Shown here piece after piece: positions 1 through 9,524 of a stretch of 64,000 nucleotides of DNA. Numbering within the stretch: position 1 is the stretch's first letter; each line of letters opens with the position of its first letter. This DNA comes from Paracoccus marcusii (GTDB taxonomy: Bacteria > Pseudomonadota > Alphaproteobacteria > Rhodobacterales > Rhodobacteraceae): positions 1,996,501-2,060,500 of the forward strand of contig NZ_CP117466.1 in the NCBI RefSeq assembly GCF_028621715.1. The letters are read 5' to 3'. The notes under the pieces were generated by a model. That model ran no database searches. It worked only from the letters and a program-made list of their open reading frames with translations, and was not told the origin of the DNA. The translations under genes were made by a program, and so were the position numbers.

Positions 1-1467
1 CGCGAAATAAAGCGCGGCGCCGCCAAAGACCAGGATCGCCAGCCCCGCGCCGCGACCCAGGCCCGCGGCCTCCAGCCAGCCGCGGGTTGCCCACAGGACG
101 GCGGCCATCAGCGCCGATGCCAGCAGGATGCGCGGGAACGACCGGCGCAGGCGCGCATCGGCGCGCGCCGCCTGACCCATCGACCGGGTGCCCCACCACA
201 GCTGCGCCACCATGATCCAGGCCGCGATGGTCGTGCCAAGCGCCGCCGCCAGGAAGCCGAAGATCGGCATCAGGCCAAAGGCCGCGACGGCGTTCACCAC
301 CATCGAGATCAGGGCAAAGCGGAACGGGGTCCTGGTATCCTCGCGCGCGAAATACAGCGGCTGCAGGATCTTCTGCAGCACGAAGGCCGGCAGGCCAAAG
401 GCATAGACGATCAGCGCCGCCGCCGTCTGCTGCGTGTCGAATGCGGTGAAGGCGCCGCGTTCGAACAGCGTGCTGACCATCGGTTCCGCGATCACCGCGA
501 TCGCGAAGGCCGAGGGCAGCGTCAGGAACAGCCCGAATTCCGTGGCGCGGGAATAGGCCGACTGGCCGCCCGCGTGGTCCTCGGCCCGGATGCGGCGGGC
601 CAGTTCGGGCAGCAGGACGACCGCGACCGCCGCGCCCACCACGCCCAGAGGCAGCTGATACAGCCGGTCGGAATAGGACAGCCAGGCTATCGCGCCCTCG
701 AACCGGGATCCGACCTGGCGGCCCACCAGCAGGTTGATCTGCACGACGCCGCCCGCGAATGCCGCGGGCAGGGCCACCGCGATCAGGCGGCGCATGTCGG
801 GCGTCAGGCGCGGGCGGTGCGGCCAGAACGTGTATCCGGTCCGCCGCGCGTCCCACCAGACCAGCGCCAGCTGCGCGACGCCGGTGACGGGCGTGGCCCA
901 GGCCAGGGTCAGGCCCAGGTCCCATCCCTGCCAGCGCCCCAGTCCCATCGCCACGATGAACAGCAGGTTCAGCAGCACCGGCGCCGCCGCCGCCGCCGTA
1001 AAGCGGCCGTTCGCGTTCAAGACGCCCGAGATCATCGAGGCCATCGAGATCAGCAGGATATAGGGGAACGTGATCCGCCCGTATTCGACCGCCAGGTCGA
1101 ACCGTTCGTCGCCCGCGAACCCCGACGCCATCAGCCAGACCAGCCCCGGCATGAAGATCATCGCCACCGCCGACAGCGCCAGCACCGTCATGAACAGCCC
1201 CGAGAACGCCTCGCGCGCGAAACGCTGCGCGTCGGCCGGGTCGTCCAGCTTCTTCGAGAACATCGGGATGAAGGCGGTGTTGAACGCGCCCTCGGCGAAG
1301 AAGCGGCGGAACATGTTGGGCAGGGACAGCGCGATCAGGAACGCCTCGGCCACGGCGCCGGTGCCCAGCCAGGCGGCCATCAGGATGTCGCGCACGAAAC
1401 CCGACGCGCGCGAGATCAGCGTCCATAGCCCAACGGAGAGGAACCCCCGCACCAATCCGGATTTCAT
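1..1467 (-). CDS. murJ: Lipid II flippase MurJ (partial, C-terminus outside window)
   Basis: This encodes a MurJ/MviN-family polytopic membrane protein that moves lipid II across the inner membrane for peptidoglycan synthesis. The reverse-strand reading begins at an ATG at 1467 and starts MKSGLVRGFLSVG; it continues with the family-typical stretches SRASGFVRDI and FNTAFIPMFSKK. About 489 codons are visible of a usual 510 to 530, so only the last helix or so is missing at the left edge. The start codon overlaps the glnD stop as ATGA (1464-1467), so the two genes are probably translationally coupled. The glnD-murJ order is common in Rhodobacterales (from memory). Confidence in the family is high; the exact end cannot be seen. 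Confidence 0.93.
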   Translation of the reverse strand, partial: MKSGLVRGFLSVGLWTLISRASGFVRDILMAAWLGTGAVAEAFLIALSLPNMFRRFFAEGAFNTAFIPMFSKKLDDPADAQRFAREAFSGLFMTVLALSAVAMIFMPGLVWLMASGFAGDERFDLAVEYGRITFPYILLISMASMISGVLNANGRFTAAAAAPVLLNLLFIVAMGLGRWQGWDLGLTLAWATPVTGVAQLALVWWDARRTGYTFWPHRPRLTPDMRRLIAVALPAAFAGGVVQINLLVGRQVGSRFEGAIAWLSYSDRLYQLPLGVVGAAVAVVLLPELARRIRAEDHAGGQSAYSRATEFGLFLTLPSAFAIAVIAEPMVSTLFERGAFTAFDTQQTAAALIVYAFGLPAFVLQKILQPLYFAREDTRTPFRFALISMVVNAVAAFGLMPIFGFLAAALGTTIAAWIMVAQLWWGTRSMGQAARADARLRRSFPRILLASALMAAVLWATRGWLEAAGLGRGAGLAILVFGGAALYFA

Positions 1468-4217
1468 GCCTGTTCAGCCTCGGCCCGTTTCACGCCGTCG
1501 GCGATCGCCGTGCGCAGTTTCTTTTCCAGCCCGTCACGTTTCGCGGGGCTGTGCAGCTTCAGGCCGAACATGTCCTTGACGTAGAAGCTGTCGACCACCT
1601 GCGCCCCATAGGTCGCAATGACGGCGCTGACAATCTGGATGTGGTTCGCGGCCAGCGTCCGCGTCAGGTCGTACAGCAGGCCGGGGCGGTCGCGGGTGTC
1701 GACCTCGATGATGGTATAGATGTCGCTGCCTTCGTTGTCGAAGGTGATGTGGGTCGGGAACTTGAACTCTCGGTTGCGCTTTTTCGGCTTGTCCCGGCTG
1801 GCAAAGGCCTCGCGGGCGACGATCTCTCCGGCCAGGGTGCGCAGGATGGTCTGGCGCAGGCGGGGCAGGCGATCCTCGGCAAAGGGGTGGCCCTCCGCGT
1901 CCTGGACCCAGAAGACCGCCGTCGCATAGCCGTCCCGCGTGGTATAGGTGCGCGCGTCGACCACGTTCGCCCCGGTCAGCGTCAGCGCCCCGGCCAGCCG
2001 CGAGAAGATGCCCGGATGGTCCGACAGCACGAAGGCCGCGCGGGTCGCATCCCGGTCGGGATCGGCGCGCAGGTCGATGCGGATCTCGTCCGGGCCCAGG
2101 CCTGACAAAAGGTCGGCGAAGACGGCCTGCGTCTGGGTCTGCAGGCCCGACCAATAGGCGTCGTAATGGCGCCCCAGTTCGGCGCGGATGGTGCGGGCGT
2201 CCCAGCCCTTGGCAATCAGCAGGTGGCGCAGCGAACGTTTCGCCTCGGTCTGGCGACGGTCGCGGTTCAGCTCCTCCAGCCCGTTCTCCAGCGCGGCCGC
2301 GGTCTCCTGGTGCAGCTGGCGCAGCAGCGCGGCCTTCCAGTTGTTCCAGGTGCCCGGGCCCACGCCGCGGATGTCGCAGACGGTCAGCACCAGAAGCATG
2401 TCCAGCCGCTTGCGCGTCTTCACCGCCTTGGCAAAGTCGCGCAGCGTGCGCGGGTCGCTGATGTCGCGTTTCTGCGCCACGTCCGACATCAGCAGGTGAT
2501 GGCGCACCAGCCATTCGACCGTGTCGATGTCGTCCTGGGCAAAGCCGAAGCGCGCCGCGATCCGCCGCGCGATACGCGCCCCCAGGATCGAATGATCCTC
2601 GGGGCGGCCCTTGCCGATGTCGTGCAGCAGGGTCGCCAGGTACAGCACGCGACGGTTCACACCGGCCTGGATGATCTCCGACGACAGTGGCAGGTCCTCG
2701 GGGTGTTCGCCGCGCTCGATCTCGGCCAGGGCGGCGACGCATTGGATGGAGTGTTCGTCCACGGTGTAGTGGTGATACAGGTTGAACTGCATCATCGCCA
2801 CGACGGGTTCGAATTCCGGGATGAAGGCGGCCAGCACGCCCAGTTCGTTCATGCGCCGCAGCGCGCGTTCGGGGTTTCCATGCCGCAACAGCAGGTCCAT
2901 GAAGATGCGGATCGCCTCGGGGTCGGACTGCACCTTGTCGTCGATGCGGTCCAGGTTCGCGGCCACCAGGCGCAGCGCCTCGGGGTGGATCAGCACGCCG
3001 GTGCGCAGGGCCTCCTCGAACAGGCGCAGGATGTTCAGCGGGTCGGCCAGGAAAGTCGCCTCGGTTTCATAGGACAGGCGACCCTGCTGATCGACGAAAC
3101 CCGCGCGCATCTTGCGCCGCCGACGAAAGATGCGGCCCAGGAAGGGTGCTGCGCGGACATGGCGGGTCTCCAGTTCCGTCAGGAAGACGCGGGTCAACTC
3201 TCCGACACGGGTGGCGTGGCGGAAATAGTCCTGCATGAAGTACTCGACCGCGCGCCGGGCGGTGGTGTCGACATAGCCCATGCGCCGCGCCACCTCGACC
3301 TGCATATCAAAGGACAGCACGTCCGACGGCCGCCCCGCGATCAGATGCAGGTGGCTGCGCACCGCCCACAGGAAATCCTCGGCCTGCCAGAAGGCCAGAT
3401 GCTCGTCGCGGGTGAAGACGCCCAGATCGACCAGCTCGACCGCCCGGTCGACGCGGTGGATGTATTTCGCGATCCAGTACAGCGTCTGCAGGTCGCGCAG
3501 GCCGCCCTTGCCCTCCTTGACGTTGGGTTCCAGGACATAGCGCTGGCCGCCCTGCCGGGTGTGGCGCGCGGCGCGTTCCTCCAGCTTGGCCTCGATGAAT
3601 TCGGGGATGGTCCGCTCGAACAGTTCCGCCCACAGGCGGGTGCGCAGCTCCTCGGCCAGGGGGGCGTGGCCCGTGACCAGGCGGTGTTCCACCAGCGAGG
3701 TGCGGATCGTCATGTCCGCCGCACCAAGGCGCAGGCAGTCGTCCACGCTGCGGATCGAATGGCCGATCTTCAGCTTCAAATCCCACAGCATGTACAGCAT
3801 CGATTCGACGACGCTTTCCGCCCAGGGGGTGATCTTCCACGGGGTCAGGAACAGCAGGTCCACGTCGGAGGACGGCGCCATCTCGGCCCGGCCATAGCCG
3901 CCGACGGCCAGCACGGCCAGGCGCTGCGTCTCGGACGAGGACTGCTGGGGGTGCAGGCGTGTCGTCGCCACGTGGTGGACCGCGGTGACCAGCGCATCCG
4001 TCATCATGGCGATGGCACGCACCGTCTCGCGCGCGGCGCGGGGATGGGTGGCAAAGGCGGCCTCGATCGCCTCCATCGTCACGGATCGCGTCAGGGCCAG
4101 CATCGCCACGGTCTGCGCGCGGATCTGGCGGGGGTCGGTGGTTCCCGCCAGCTGCCGGTCCAGGCGGGCCAGCAGCTGGTTGGTGTCCAGGTCGGGTCGG
4201 GCCGCGACGATGGTCAT
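1464..4217 (-). CDS. glnD: [Protein-PII] uridylyltransferase / uridylyl-removing enzyme
   Basis: GlnD senses glutamine and adds or removes UMP on PII proteins (GlnB/GlnK), which sets nitrogen status signalling. The 917-residue product shows a nucleotidyltransferase domain with GGYGRAEMAPSSDVDLLFL near residue 110 (GG and DxD metal ligands). An HD domain with LLHDIGKG lies in the middle, and two C-terminal ACT domains carry HPGIFSRLAGAL and RDRPGLLYDLT. I chose the ATG at 4217, which gives MTIVAARPDL; the frame stays open to 4340, but that longer form would run into the upstream lipoprotein gene and has no recognisable N-terminus. It lies 22 bases downstream of that gene and overlaps murJ by four bases, which suggests one leftward transcript. 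Confidence 0.95.
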   Translation of the reverse strand: MTIVAARPDLDTNQLLARLDRQLAGTTDPRQIRAQTVAMLALTRSVTMEAIEAAFATHPRAARETVRAIAMMTDALVTAVHHVATTRLHPQQSSSETQRLAVLAVGGYGRAEMAPSSDVDLLFLTPWKITPWAESVVESMLYMLWDLKLKIGHSIRSVDDCLRLGAADMTIRTSLVEHRLVTGHAPLAEELRTRLWAELFERTIPEFIEAKLEERAARHTRQGGQRYVLEPNVKEGKGGLRDLQTLYWIAKYIHRVDRAVELVDLGVFTRDEHLAFWQAEDFLWAVRSHLHLIAGRPSDVLSFDMQVEVARRMGYVDTTARRAVEYFMQDYFRHATRVGELTRVFLTELETRHVRAAPFLGRIFRRRRKMRAGFVDQQGRLSYETEATFLADPLNILRLFEEALRTGVLIHPEALRLVAANLDRIDDKVQSDPEAIRIFMDLLLRHGNPERALRRMNELGVLAAFIPEFEPVVAMMQFNLYHHYTVDEHSIQCVAALAEIERGEHPEDLPLSSEIIQAGVNRRVLYLATLLHDIGKGRPEDHSILGARIARRIAARFGFAQDDIDTVEWLVRHHLLMSDVAQKRDISDPRTLRDFAKAVKTRKRLDMLLVLTVCDIRGVGPGTWNNWKAALLRQLHQETAAALENGLEELNRDRRQTEAKRSLRHLLIAKGWDARTIRAELGRHYDAYWSGLQTQTQAVFADLLSGLGPDEIRIDLRADPDRDATRAAFVLSDHPGIFSRLAGALTLTGANVVDARTYTTRDGYATAVFWVQDAEGHPFAEDRLPRLRQTILRTLAGEIVAREAFASRDKPKKRNREFKFPTHITFDNEGSDIYTIIEVDTRDRPGLLYDLTRTLAANHIQIVSAVIATYGAQVVDSFYVKDMFGLKLHSPAKRDGLEKKLRTAIADGVKRAEAEQA

Positions 4218-4239
4218 CGGTCGGTGCGTCCGGCCCCGG

Positions 4240-5445
4240 TCACGACCCCAGCCCGCGCGAATTGCGCGGTGCGGGGTCCAGCACGACCAGCTGGCCACCG
4301 CGGATGGTGGCGACCGCCAGGCCACGCTGGACGGTGCCATCGCGCTGCAGGCGGAAGACGCCGCCCACGCCGTTGAAGCCCGCGCGCTGCGTCAGGCCCG
4401 TGGTGGTCAGCGCGTTGCGCTGTCCATTGCGCACCAGCGAGGAGATCGCCGCGACCCCGTCATAGGCCAGCGAGGCCAGCTGATGGGGCGCCTCGCCATA
4501 GGCACCGGCATAGCGGGCCTCGAACTGGCGCTGCAGGGTCTGGTCGGGGATCGCGAACCACCCCTCGGCCAGCTGCGGCATGCCGAGGCGCGACGAGGGT
4601 TGGTCCCACCGGGTCAGGCCGATCATCTGCGTGCCGGGCGACCGCACGCCCGCCGCCGCCAGCTGTTCGGTCAGATAGGGCAGGACGGCCTGGTTGTTGG
4701 CGGTCATGAAGACCGCGTCGATCGACCCCGACGTCGCGGCCTGGGTGATGCGGGGCACCACGCCGTCGACCCCGGTGATCGAGACCGGGTGGTCGACCCG
4801 ACCCGCCATGCGGGCGCCGTTGCGGGCGATCGCGGCCTCGATCGCGCGGCCGCCCAGCTGGCCCGCCACGTCGTTCTCGGCCACGACCAGCACGTTGCGC
4901 TTGTTCTGCGTCATGCCGTACCCGACCAGGCGGTCGGCCACGTTCTCGAAGCTGTTGCCCAGGATGAAGACGTTGCCGCCTGCGACCTGGGTGTTGTTGG
5001 AAAATGTCAGCACGTTGATGTTGCGCGCCTTCATGGCGTTGCCCACCGCGTTGGCGCCTTCGGCGAACAGCGGGCCCAGCACGATCTGCGCGCCCGCGTC
5101 GGCGGCGGCATTGGCCTGCGCCACCGCGCTTTCGGTCGATGCGCCGCTGTCATAGACGCGCAGGTCGATGGTCGCGCCCTGGGCGTCGGCCGCGGCCATG
5201 CGGGCCGCATTCTTCAGGCTGCGGGCCAGCCACTCCAGGTCGTCCGACCCGGTCCCGCCCGGCGCCAGCAGCGCCACGCGCACCGGTTCGGACGGGTCGA
5301 TCAGGGGGCCCGTCTCGGGGCCGCTGGCCTGCGTGGTTCCGCCGGTCGGCTCGCACGCGGCCAGAAACAGGGCCGATACCACCGTCGCCGCTTTCAAAAG
5401 GACATGGCGCAGACCCGCAGGCCGGGTTGTGGCGAAGGCTGACAT
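4240..5445 (-). CDS. Penicillin-binding protein activator-like lipoprotein (LpoA / periplasmic binding fold)
   Basis: A 401-residue lipoprotein. The N-terminus has a hydrophobic signal segment ending in the lipobox LFLAAC at about residues 26 to 31. The remainder reads as a type-I periplasmic-binding fold (Leu/Ile/Val-binding-protein-like), with motifs such as RVALLAPGGTG, ARMAAADAQGA and IVLGPLFAEGANAV. In Rhodobacterales such proteins are usually annotated as penicillin-binding protein activator (LpoA C-terminal domain) or ABC-type substrate-binding lipoprotein; no permease genes are adjacent, which favours the LpoA-like reading. It is the first gene of the leftward glnD-murJ group, so a link to cell-wall synthesis through murJ is plausible but inferred. 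A TTGCCA-N17-TAGGCT promoter lies upstream. Confidence 0.8.
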   Translation of the reverse strand: MSAFATTRPAGLRHVLLKAATVVSALFLAACEPTGGTTQASGPETGPLIDPSEPVRVALLAPGGTGSDDLEWLARSLKNAARMAAADAQGATIDLRVYDSGASTESAVAQANAAADAGAQIVLGPLFAEGANAVGNAMKARNINVLTFSNNTQVAGGNVFILGNSFENVADRLVGYGMTQNKRNVLVVAENDVAGQLGGRAIEAAIARNGARMAGRVDHPVSITGVDGVVPRITQAATSGSIDAVFMTANNQAVLPYLTEQLAAAGVRSPGTQMIGLTRWDQPSSRLGMPQLAEGWFAIPDQTLQRQFEARYAGAYGEAPHQLASLAYDGVAAISSLVRNGQRNALTTTGLTQRAGFNGVGGVFRLQRDGTVQRGLAVATIRGGQLVVLDPAPRNSRGLGS

Positions 5446-5489
5446 GTGAAACTTCCCTGCTTTATGTTATGACGCGCGCGGATGGCGGC

Positions 5490-5518
5490 AGCCTATGTCC
5501 TGTCTTTGCGATTGGCAA
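5490..5518 (-). promoter_or_regulatory. Putative sigma70-type promoter for the lpoA-like/glnD/murJ group
   Basis: Read on the reverse strand this is TTGCCA, 17 bases, then TAGGCT. It ends 45 bases upstream of the ATG at 5445, a sensible leader length. TAGGCT resembles the -10 elements of other alphaproteobacterial housekeeping promoters, such as the one proposed here for the HU-like gene. Sequence match only. Confidence 0.4.
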
Positions 5519-5556
5519 TCAGCGCCGGCCCCGTGCGGGCCGGAACCGGAGGCAGG

Positions 5557-6507
5557 ATGACCGACCGCCGCGACCCCCCGAACCATGGGCCGAACCCCAG
5601 GCCGAACCCTATGCCGAACTCTGGGCAGGACCCCGCCCGCCGCCTGGCCGCGCATGTCGAGGCCGCGCGCCTGGACCCCGGCCTGTACCTGGTCGCGACC
5701 CCCATCGGGGCGGCCCGCGACATCACGCTGCGCGCGCTGGACGTGCTGAACAGCGCTGACATGCTGGCGGCCGAGGACACGCGCGTGCTGCGCCATCTTC
5801 TGGACATCCACGGCGTGCCGCTGCGCGGGCGGCGCATCCTGTCCTATCACGACCACAACGGCGACCGGGCGCGTCCCGCGCTGCTGGCGGCGCTGTCGGA
5901 CGGGGCCAGCGTGGCGTACTGTTCCGATGCGGGCACGCCGCTGGTGGCCGATCCCGGCTATCGGCTGGCGCTGGACGCGGCAGAGGCCGGGGCGCGGGTC
6001 CATGCGCTGCCGGGGCCGTCCTCGGCGCTGGCGGCGCTGACGCTGGCGGGGCTGCCAAGCGACCGGTTCCTGTTCCTGGGCTTTCCGCCGCCGACCCAGT
6101 CCGCGCGCCAGACCTGGCTGCGCCGCTGGATGGCGGTCGATTCGACGCTGATCCTGTTCGAGAGCCCGCGCCGCGTGTCCCGCACGCTGGAGGATCTGGC
6201 CTTGATCGACCCCACCCGCATCACCGTCGTCGCGCGCGAGCTGACCAAGAAGTTCGAGGAAGTCATCCGCGGCACCGCTGCCGACTTGTCCGCCGATCCG
6301 CGCATGGCCACGCTGAAGGGCGAGGTGGTGATGGTCCTTGACCGCCCCTCCGCCGTGGAGATGGACGAGGACCACGTGCGCGCCGTCCTGACTGCGCATA
6401 TGCGCACCATGTCCGTCAAGGACGCCGCCCGCGAGGCCGCGCAGGAGCTGGGCCTGCCGCGCCGCGACGTCTATCAGCTGGCGCTTGGGCTGGCGGATCG
6501 TGACTAA
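5557..6507 (+). CDS. rsmI: 16S rRNA (cytidine(1402)-2'-O)-methyltransferase RsmI
   Basis: RsmI uses SAM to methylate the 2'-O of C1402 in 16S rRNA, in the decoding centre. The 316-residue protein has the tetrapyrrole-methylase-like fold with GLYLVATPIGAARDITLRAL, AEDTRVLRHLL, YCSDAGTPLVADPGY, LPGPSSALAAL and RELTKKFEEVIRG, all typical of RsmI. I chose ATG 5557 because GGAGG lies at 5548-5552; the frame is open 25 codons further upstream without a good site. The first 25 residues form an unusual Asn/Pro-rich stretch built on a short repeat (GPNPRPNPMPN). The stop overlaps the start of yraN, which is the usual neighbour. Confidence 0.95.
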   Translation: MTDRRDPPNHGPNPRPNPMPNSGQDPARRLAAHVEAARLDPGLYLVATPIGAARDITLRALDVLNSADMLAAEDTRVLRHLLDIHGVPLRGRRILSYHDHNGDRARPALLAALSDGASVAYCSDAGTPLVADPGYRLALDAAEAGARVHALPGPSSALAALTLAGLPSDRFLFLGFPPPTQSARQTWLRRWMAVDSTLILFESPRRVSRTLEDLALIDPTRITVVARELTKKFEEVIRGTAADLSADPRMATLKGEVVMVLDRPSAVEMDEDHVRAVLTAHMRTMSVKDAAREAAQELGLPRRDVYQLALGLADRD

Positions 6508-6880
6508 GCCGGGCGGCAGGCGCGCGGGCCGGGGCCGCACCGCCGACCTGTCCGGCCGCCTGGCCGAGGAGAGCGTCCTGCGCCTCTATCATCAGCGCGG
6601 CGCGCAGGTTCTGGCCACGCGCTGGCGCGGGCAGGGGGCCGAGATCGACCTGATCGTGCAGGACGGTCCCGACCTGGTCTTCGTCGAGGTCAAGGCGTCG
6701 CGCAGCCATGCCGACGCCGCCCTGCACCTGCTGCCCGCGCAGATGCGCCGGATCACCCAAGCCGCGCTGGAATATTGCGACCGACAGGGCCTGGGCGAGG
6801 TTTCCATGCGTTTCGACGTGTCGTTGGTGGATGCCACCGGTCGGGTGGAGCTGATCCCCAATGCCTTCGGCGAGGTCTGA
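6500..6880 (+). CDS. YraN family protein (UPF0102)
   Basis: A 126-residue YraN/UPF0102 protein with a restriction-endonuclease-like (PD-(D/E)XK) fold whose biological role is not settled. The motifs are GRLAEESVLRLY (N-terminal helix), GAEIDLIVQDG and LVFVEVKASRS; the last two are the E-I-D and E-V-K elements of the nuclease-like core. I chose GTG 6500, which overlaps the end of rsmI by eight bases; TTG 6485 is an alternative that would add five residues. The rsmI-yraN-gshB order is a recurrent neighbourhood in alphaproteobacteria. Confidence 0.88.
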   Translation: MTKPGGRRAGRGRTADLSGRLAEESVLRLYHQRGAQVLATRWRGQGAEIDLIVQDGPDLVFVEVKASRSHADAALHLLPAQMRRITQAALEYCDRQGLGEVSMRFDVSLVDATGRVELIPNAFGEV

Positions 6881-6940
6881 GGCAGGCTTGCATCCGTCCC
6901 GGCGGCGGGCCACAACTTGTCCGAAATTCAGGAGGGCCCC

Positions 6941-7891
6941 ATGAGCCTGTATGTCGCCTTGCAGATGGACCCGATCGAGGATGTCTCGATCCACGCCGAC
7001 AGCACGTTCCGCATCGGCCTGGAGGCCGAGGCCCGCGGCCACCGGCTGTTCCAGTACACCGTCGATCAGCTGCGCTATGACGAGGGGCGCATCGTCGTGC
7101 GCGGCCGCCCCGTCACCCTGCGCCGGACCGAGGGCGACCACGTCACCTTCGGCGACTGGACCGAGGTCGAGGCCGGCGATTTCGACGTGATCTGGCTGCG
7201 CCAGGACCCGCCCTTCGACATGGGTTACGTGACCTCGACCCATCTGCTGGACCGGGTGCATCCCCAGACGCTGGTGGTCAACGACCCGTTCTGGGTCCGG
7301 AACTGCCCCGAAAAGCTGATGGTGCTGGATTTTCCCGACCTGACGCCGCCCACCATGATCGCCCGCGACCCCGCTGCCTTCAAGGCGTTCCGGGCGCGCC
7401 ACGGAGAGATCATCGTCAAGCCGCTTTACGGCAATGGCGGGGCGGGGGTGTTCCACCTGAAGCCCGGCGACCCGAACCTGTCGGCCCTGCTGGAGACCTT
7501 CGCGGGCATCAACCGCGAACCCATGATCGCACAGAAATACCTGCCCGCCGTGGTCAAGGGCGACAAGCGCATCATCCTGGTCGACGGCGAACCCGTGGGC
7601 GCCATCAACCGCGTCCCGCAGGAGGGCGAGGCCCGGTCGAACATGCATGTCGGTGGGCGCGCCGAGAAGATCGGCCTGACCGAGCGCGAATTCGAGATAT
7701 GCACCCGCATCGCCCCCGTGCTGCGCGAGAAGGGCCTGATCTTCACCGGCATCGACGTCATCGACGGCTGGCTGACCGAGATCAACGTGACCTCTCCCAC
7801 CGGCATCCAGGAGCTGGAGCGGTTCGACGGCATCAACGCCGCCGAGGCCATCTGGGAGGCGATCGAGCGGCGCGTGGCCGCCAAGGGCTAA
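6941..7891 (+). CDS. gshB: Glutathione synthetase
   Basis: GshB joins gamma-glutamylcysteine and glycine with ATP to give glutathione, in the cytosol. The 316-residue protein is the usual length and carries the ATP-grasp layout: the N-terminal segment [42 protein letters not shown] (ATP-binding lysine and glycine-rich loop), [19 protein letters not shown], and [14 protein letters not shown] at the metal/product end. ATG 6941 is preceded by GGAGGG at 6931-6936, so I reject an in-frame start eight codons upstream. The stop overlaps the end of the convergent comM gene by four bases. Confidence 0.96.
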   Translation: MSLYVALQMDPIEDVSIHADSTFRIGLEAEARGHRLFQYTVDQLRYDEGRIVVRGRPVTLRRTEGDHVTFGDWTEVEAGDFDVIWLRQDPPFDMGYVTSTHLLDRVHPQTLVVNDPFWVRNCPEKLMVLDFPDLTPPTMIARDPAAFKAFRARHGEIIVKPLYGNGGAGVFHLKPGDPNLSALLETFAGINREPMIAQKYLPAVVKGDKRIILVDGEPVGAINRVPQEGEARSNMHVGGRAEKIGLTEREFEICTRIAPVLREKGLIFTGIDVIDGWLTEINVTSPTGIQELERFDGINAAEAIWEAIERRVAAKG

Positions 7892-9399
7892 CCCCCCGCG
7901 ACGAAGGGCAGGCGATAGCTGATCGCCTCGGCCAAGTGGCGGGTCAGGACATGGTCCGACCCGTCCAGATCGGCGATGGTGCGCGCGCTGCGCAAGATGC
8001 GGTGATAACCGCGGGCCGTCAGGCCCAGCCTTTCCGACGCCTTCAGGATCAGCGCGCGCCCGTCCGCATCGGGCGCGGCGATCGCGTCCAGCAGCGGTGG
8101 CGGCGCATCGGCGTTCACCGTCACGCCGGGATGGTTGCGGAACCGCTTTGCCTGGATCGCGCGGGCCGCCGCGACGCGGGCCGCCACCGTCGCGGACGTG
8201 TCGCCCGCCGGCAGGTCCAGGTCGGTCAGGCTGACGCCCGGCACCTCCAGCCGCAGATCGAACCGGTCCATCAGCGGCCCGGAGATCTTGCCCAGATAGC
8301 TGTCGCCGCAGACCGGCGCGCGCGAACAGGCCCGGCCCGGATCGGCCAGATAGCCGCAGCGGCACGGGTTGGCCGCCGCGATCAGGAGGAACCGGCTGGG
8401 ATAGCGGATATGCGCGTTGGCGCGGCTGACGAAGACCTCGCCTGTCTCGACCGGCTGGCGCAGGCTTTCCAGCACCTTGCGGTCGAATTCCGGCAGCTCG
8501 TCCAGGAACAGCACGCCGTTATGGGCCAAGCTGATCTCTCCCGGCTTGGCCTTGGGACCGCCGCCGACGATGGCCGGGGATGACGCGGTGTGGTGCGGGC
8601 TTTGAAAGGGCGCACGGCGCGAGATCTGGCCGTTCTTCAGCAGCCCCGCCACCGAATGCACCATCGAGGTCTCCAGCGCCTCGCGTGCGGTCAGGGGCGG
8701 CATCAGGCCGGGCAGGCGTGCCGACAGCATGGATTTGCCCGCGCCGGGGGGACCGACCATCAGCAGGTGATGACGCCCCGCGGCGGCGATCTCCAGCGCG
8801 CGTTTGGCGCGTTCCTGGCCGCGGACATCGGACAGGCACGGGGGCTGGGGACCGTCGACGACTTGGCCGGGGCGGGCCGGCGCGATGGGCGCGCGGTCGG
8901 TCAGGTGATCGACCACGGCGCGCAGCGTGTCGGCGGCCAGGACGGGAACCTGTTCGATCCACGCGGCCTCGGCGCCGCAGGCGCGCGGACAGATCAGCGC
9001 GCGGTCGTCATCCGCCGCCGCGACGGCGGCGGGCAGTGCGCCCGCGACCGCGACCAGCCGCCCGTCCAGCGCCAACTCGCCCAGGGCCACGCAGCGGGCC
9101 AGTTCCTCCCGGGGCACGATGTCCAGCGCGGCCAGCACGGCCAGCGCGATTGGCAGGTCGAAATGCGACCCCTCCTTGGGCAGATCGGCAGGCGACAGGT
9201 TCACGGTCAGCCGCTTGTTCGGCAGGGCGATGGCCAGCGCGCCAAAGGCCGCACGGACGCGTTCCTTGGCCTCGCTGACGGCCTTGTCGGGCAGACCCAC
9301 GATGGAGAAGCCGGGCAGGCCTGCCGCCACGGCGCATTGCACCTCGACCAGGCGGGCCTCGATGCCTTCGAAGGCCACGGAATAGGCGATGGCGACCAT
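7888..9399 (-). CDS. comM: YifB/ComM family Mg-chelatase-like AAA ATPase
   Basis: A 503-residue ComM/YifB ATPase. In naturally transformable bacteria ComM is a branch-migration helicase acting during recombination of incoming DNA. The N-terminal ChlI-type domain includes [21 protein letters not shown] and [20 protein letters not shown]. The AAA core has a Walker A at [12 protein letters not shown] and a Walker B at [13 protein letters not shown] zinc-finger-like segment near residue 350 has CRCGY, and the C-terminal Mg-chelatase subunit ends with [19 protein letters not shown]. Length and order are normal, with a single ATG start at 9399. It is divergent from coaBC. Confidence 0.94.
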   Translation of the reverse strand: MVAIAYSVAFEGIEARLVEVQCAVAAGLPGFSIVGLPDKAVSEAKERVRAAFGALAIALPNKRLTVNLSPADLPKEGSHFDLPIALAVLAALDIVPREELARCVALGELALDGRLVAVAGALPAAVAAADDDRALICPRACGAEAAWIEQVPVLAADTLRAVVDHLTDRAPIAPARPGQVVDGPQPPCLSDVRGQERAKRALEIAAAGRHHLLMVGPPGAGKSMLSARLPGLMPPLTAREALETSMVHSVAGLLKNGQISRRAPFQSPHHTASSPAIVGGGPKAKPGEISLAHNGVLFLDELPEFDRKVLESLRQPVETGEVFVSRANAHIRYPSRFLLIAAANPCRCGYLADPGRACSRAPVCGDSYLGKISGPLMDRFDLRLEVPGVSLTDLDLPAGDTSATVAARVAAARAIQAKRFRNHPGVTVNADAPPPLLDAIAAPDADGRALILKASERLGLTARGYHRILRSARTIADLDGSDHVLTRHLAEAISYRLPFVAGG

Positions 9400-9469
9400 G
9401 TTACCCCTCGGTTGTCCCGGAATGGTTAACGGCAGCAGGCTTAAGGAAGCGTTAACGGGCGCGCTTTCC

Positions 9470-9498
9470 TTGCGGCAGCGGCGCCGCGTCGCTATCTG
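9470..9498 (+). promoter_or_regulatory. Putative promoter for coaBC and the suf run
   Basis: TTGCGG, 17 bases, TATCTG, ending 26 bases before the coaBC ATG. It lies in the comM/coaBC divergent spacer. No iron-responsive (Irr, IscR) operator could be recognised here with confidence. Confidence 0.35.
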
Positions 9499-9524
9499 GG
9501 GCGCAGGACCGATGGGGGTGGCGC

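Noticed and set aside
574..1428. Long frame antisense to murJ.
   Set aside because: Composition (Arg, Gln, His) is that of a shadow, and murJ is continuous on the other strand.
2166..4376. A 736-codon open frame antisense to glnD.
   Set aside because: GC-rich third positions keep the antisense frame open. The product is full of Arg, Gln and His without domains, while glnD matches its family along its full length.
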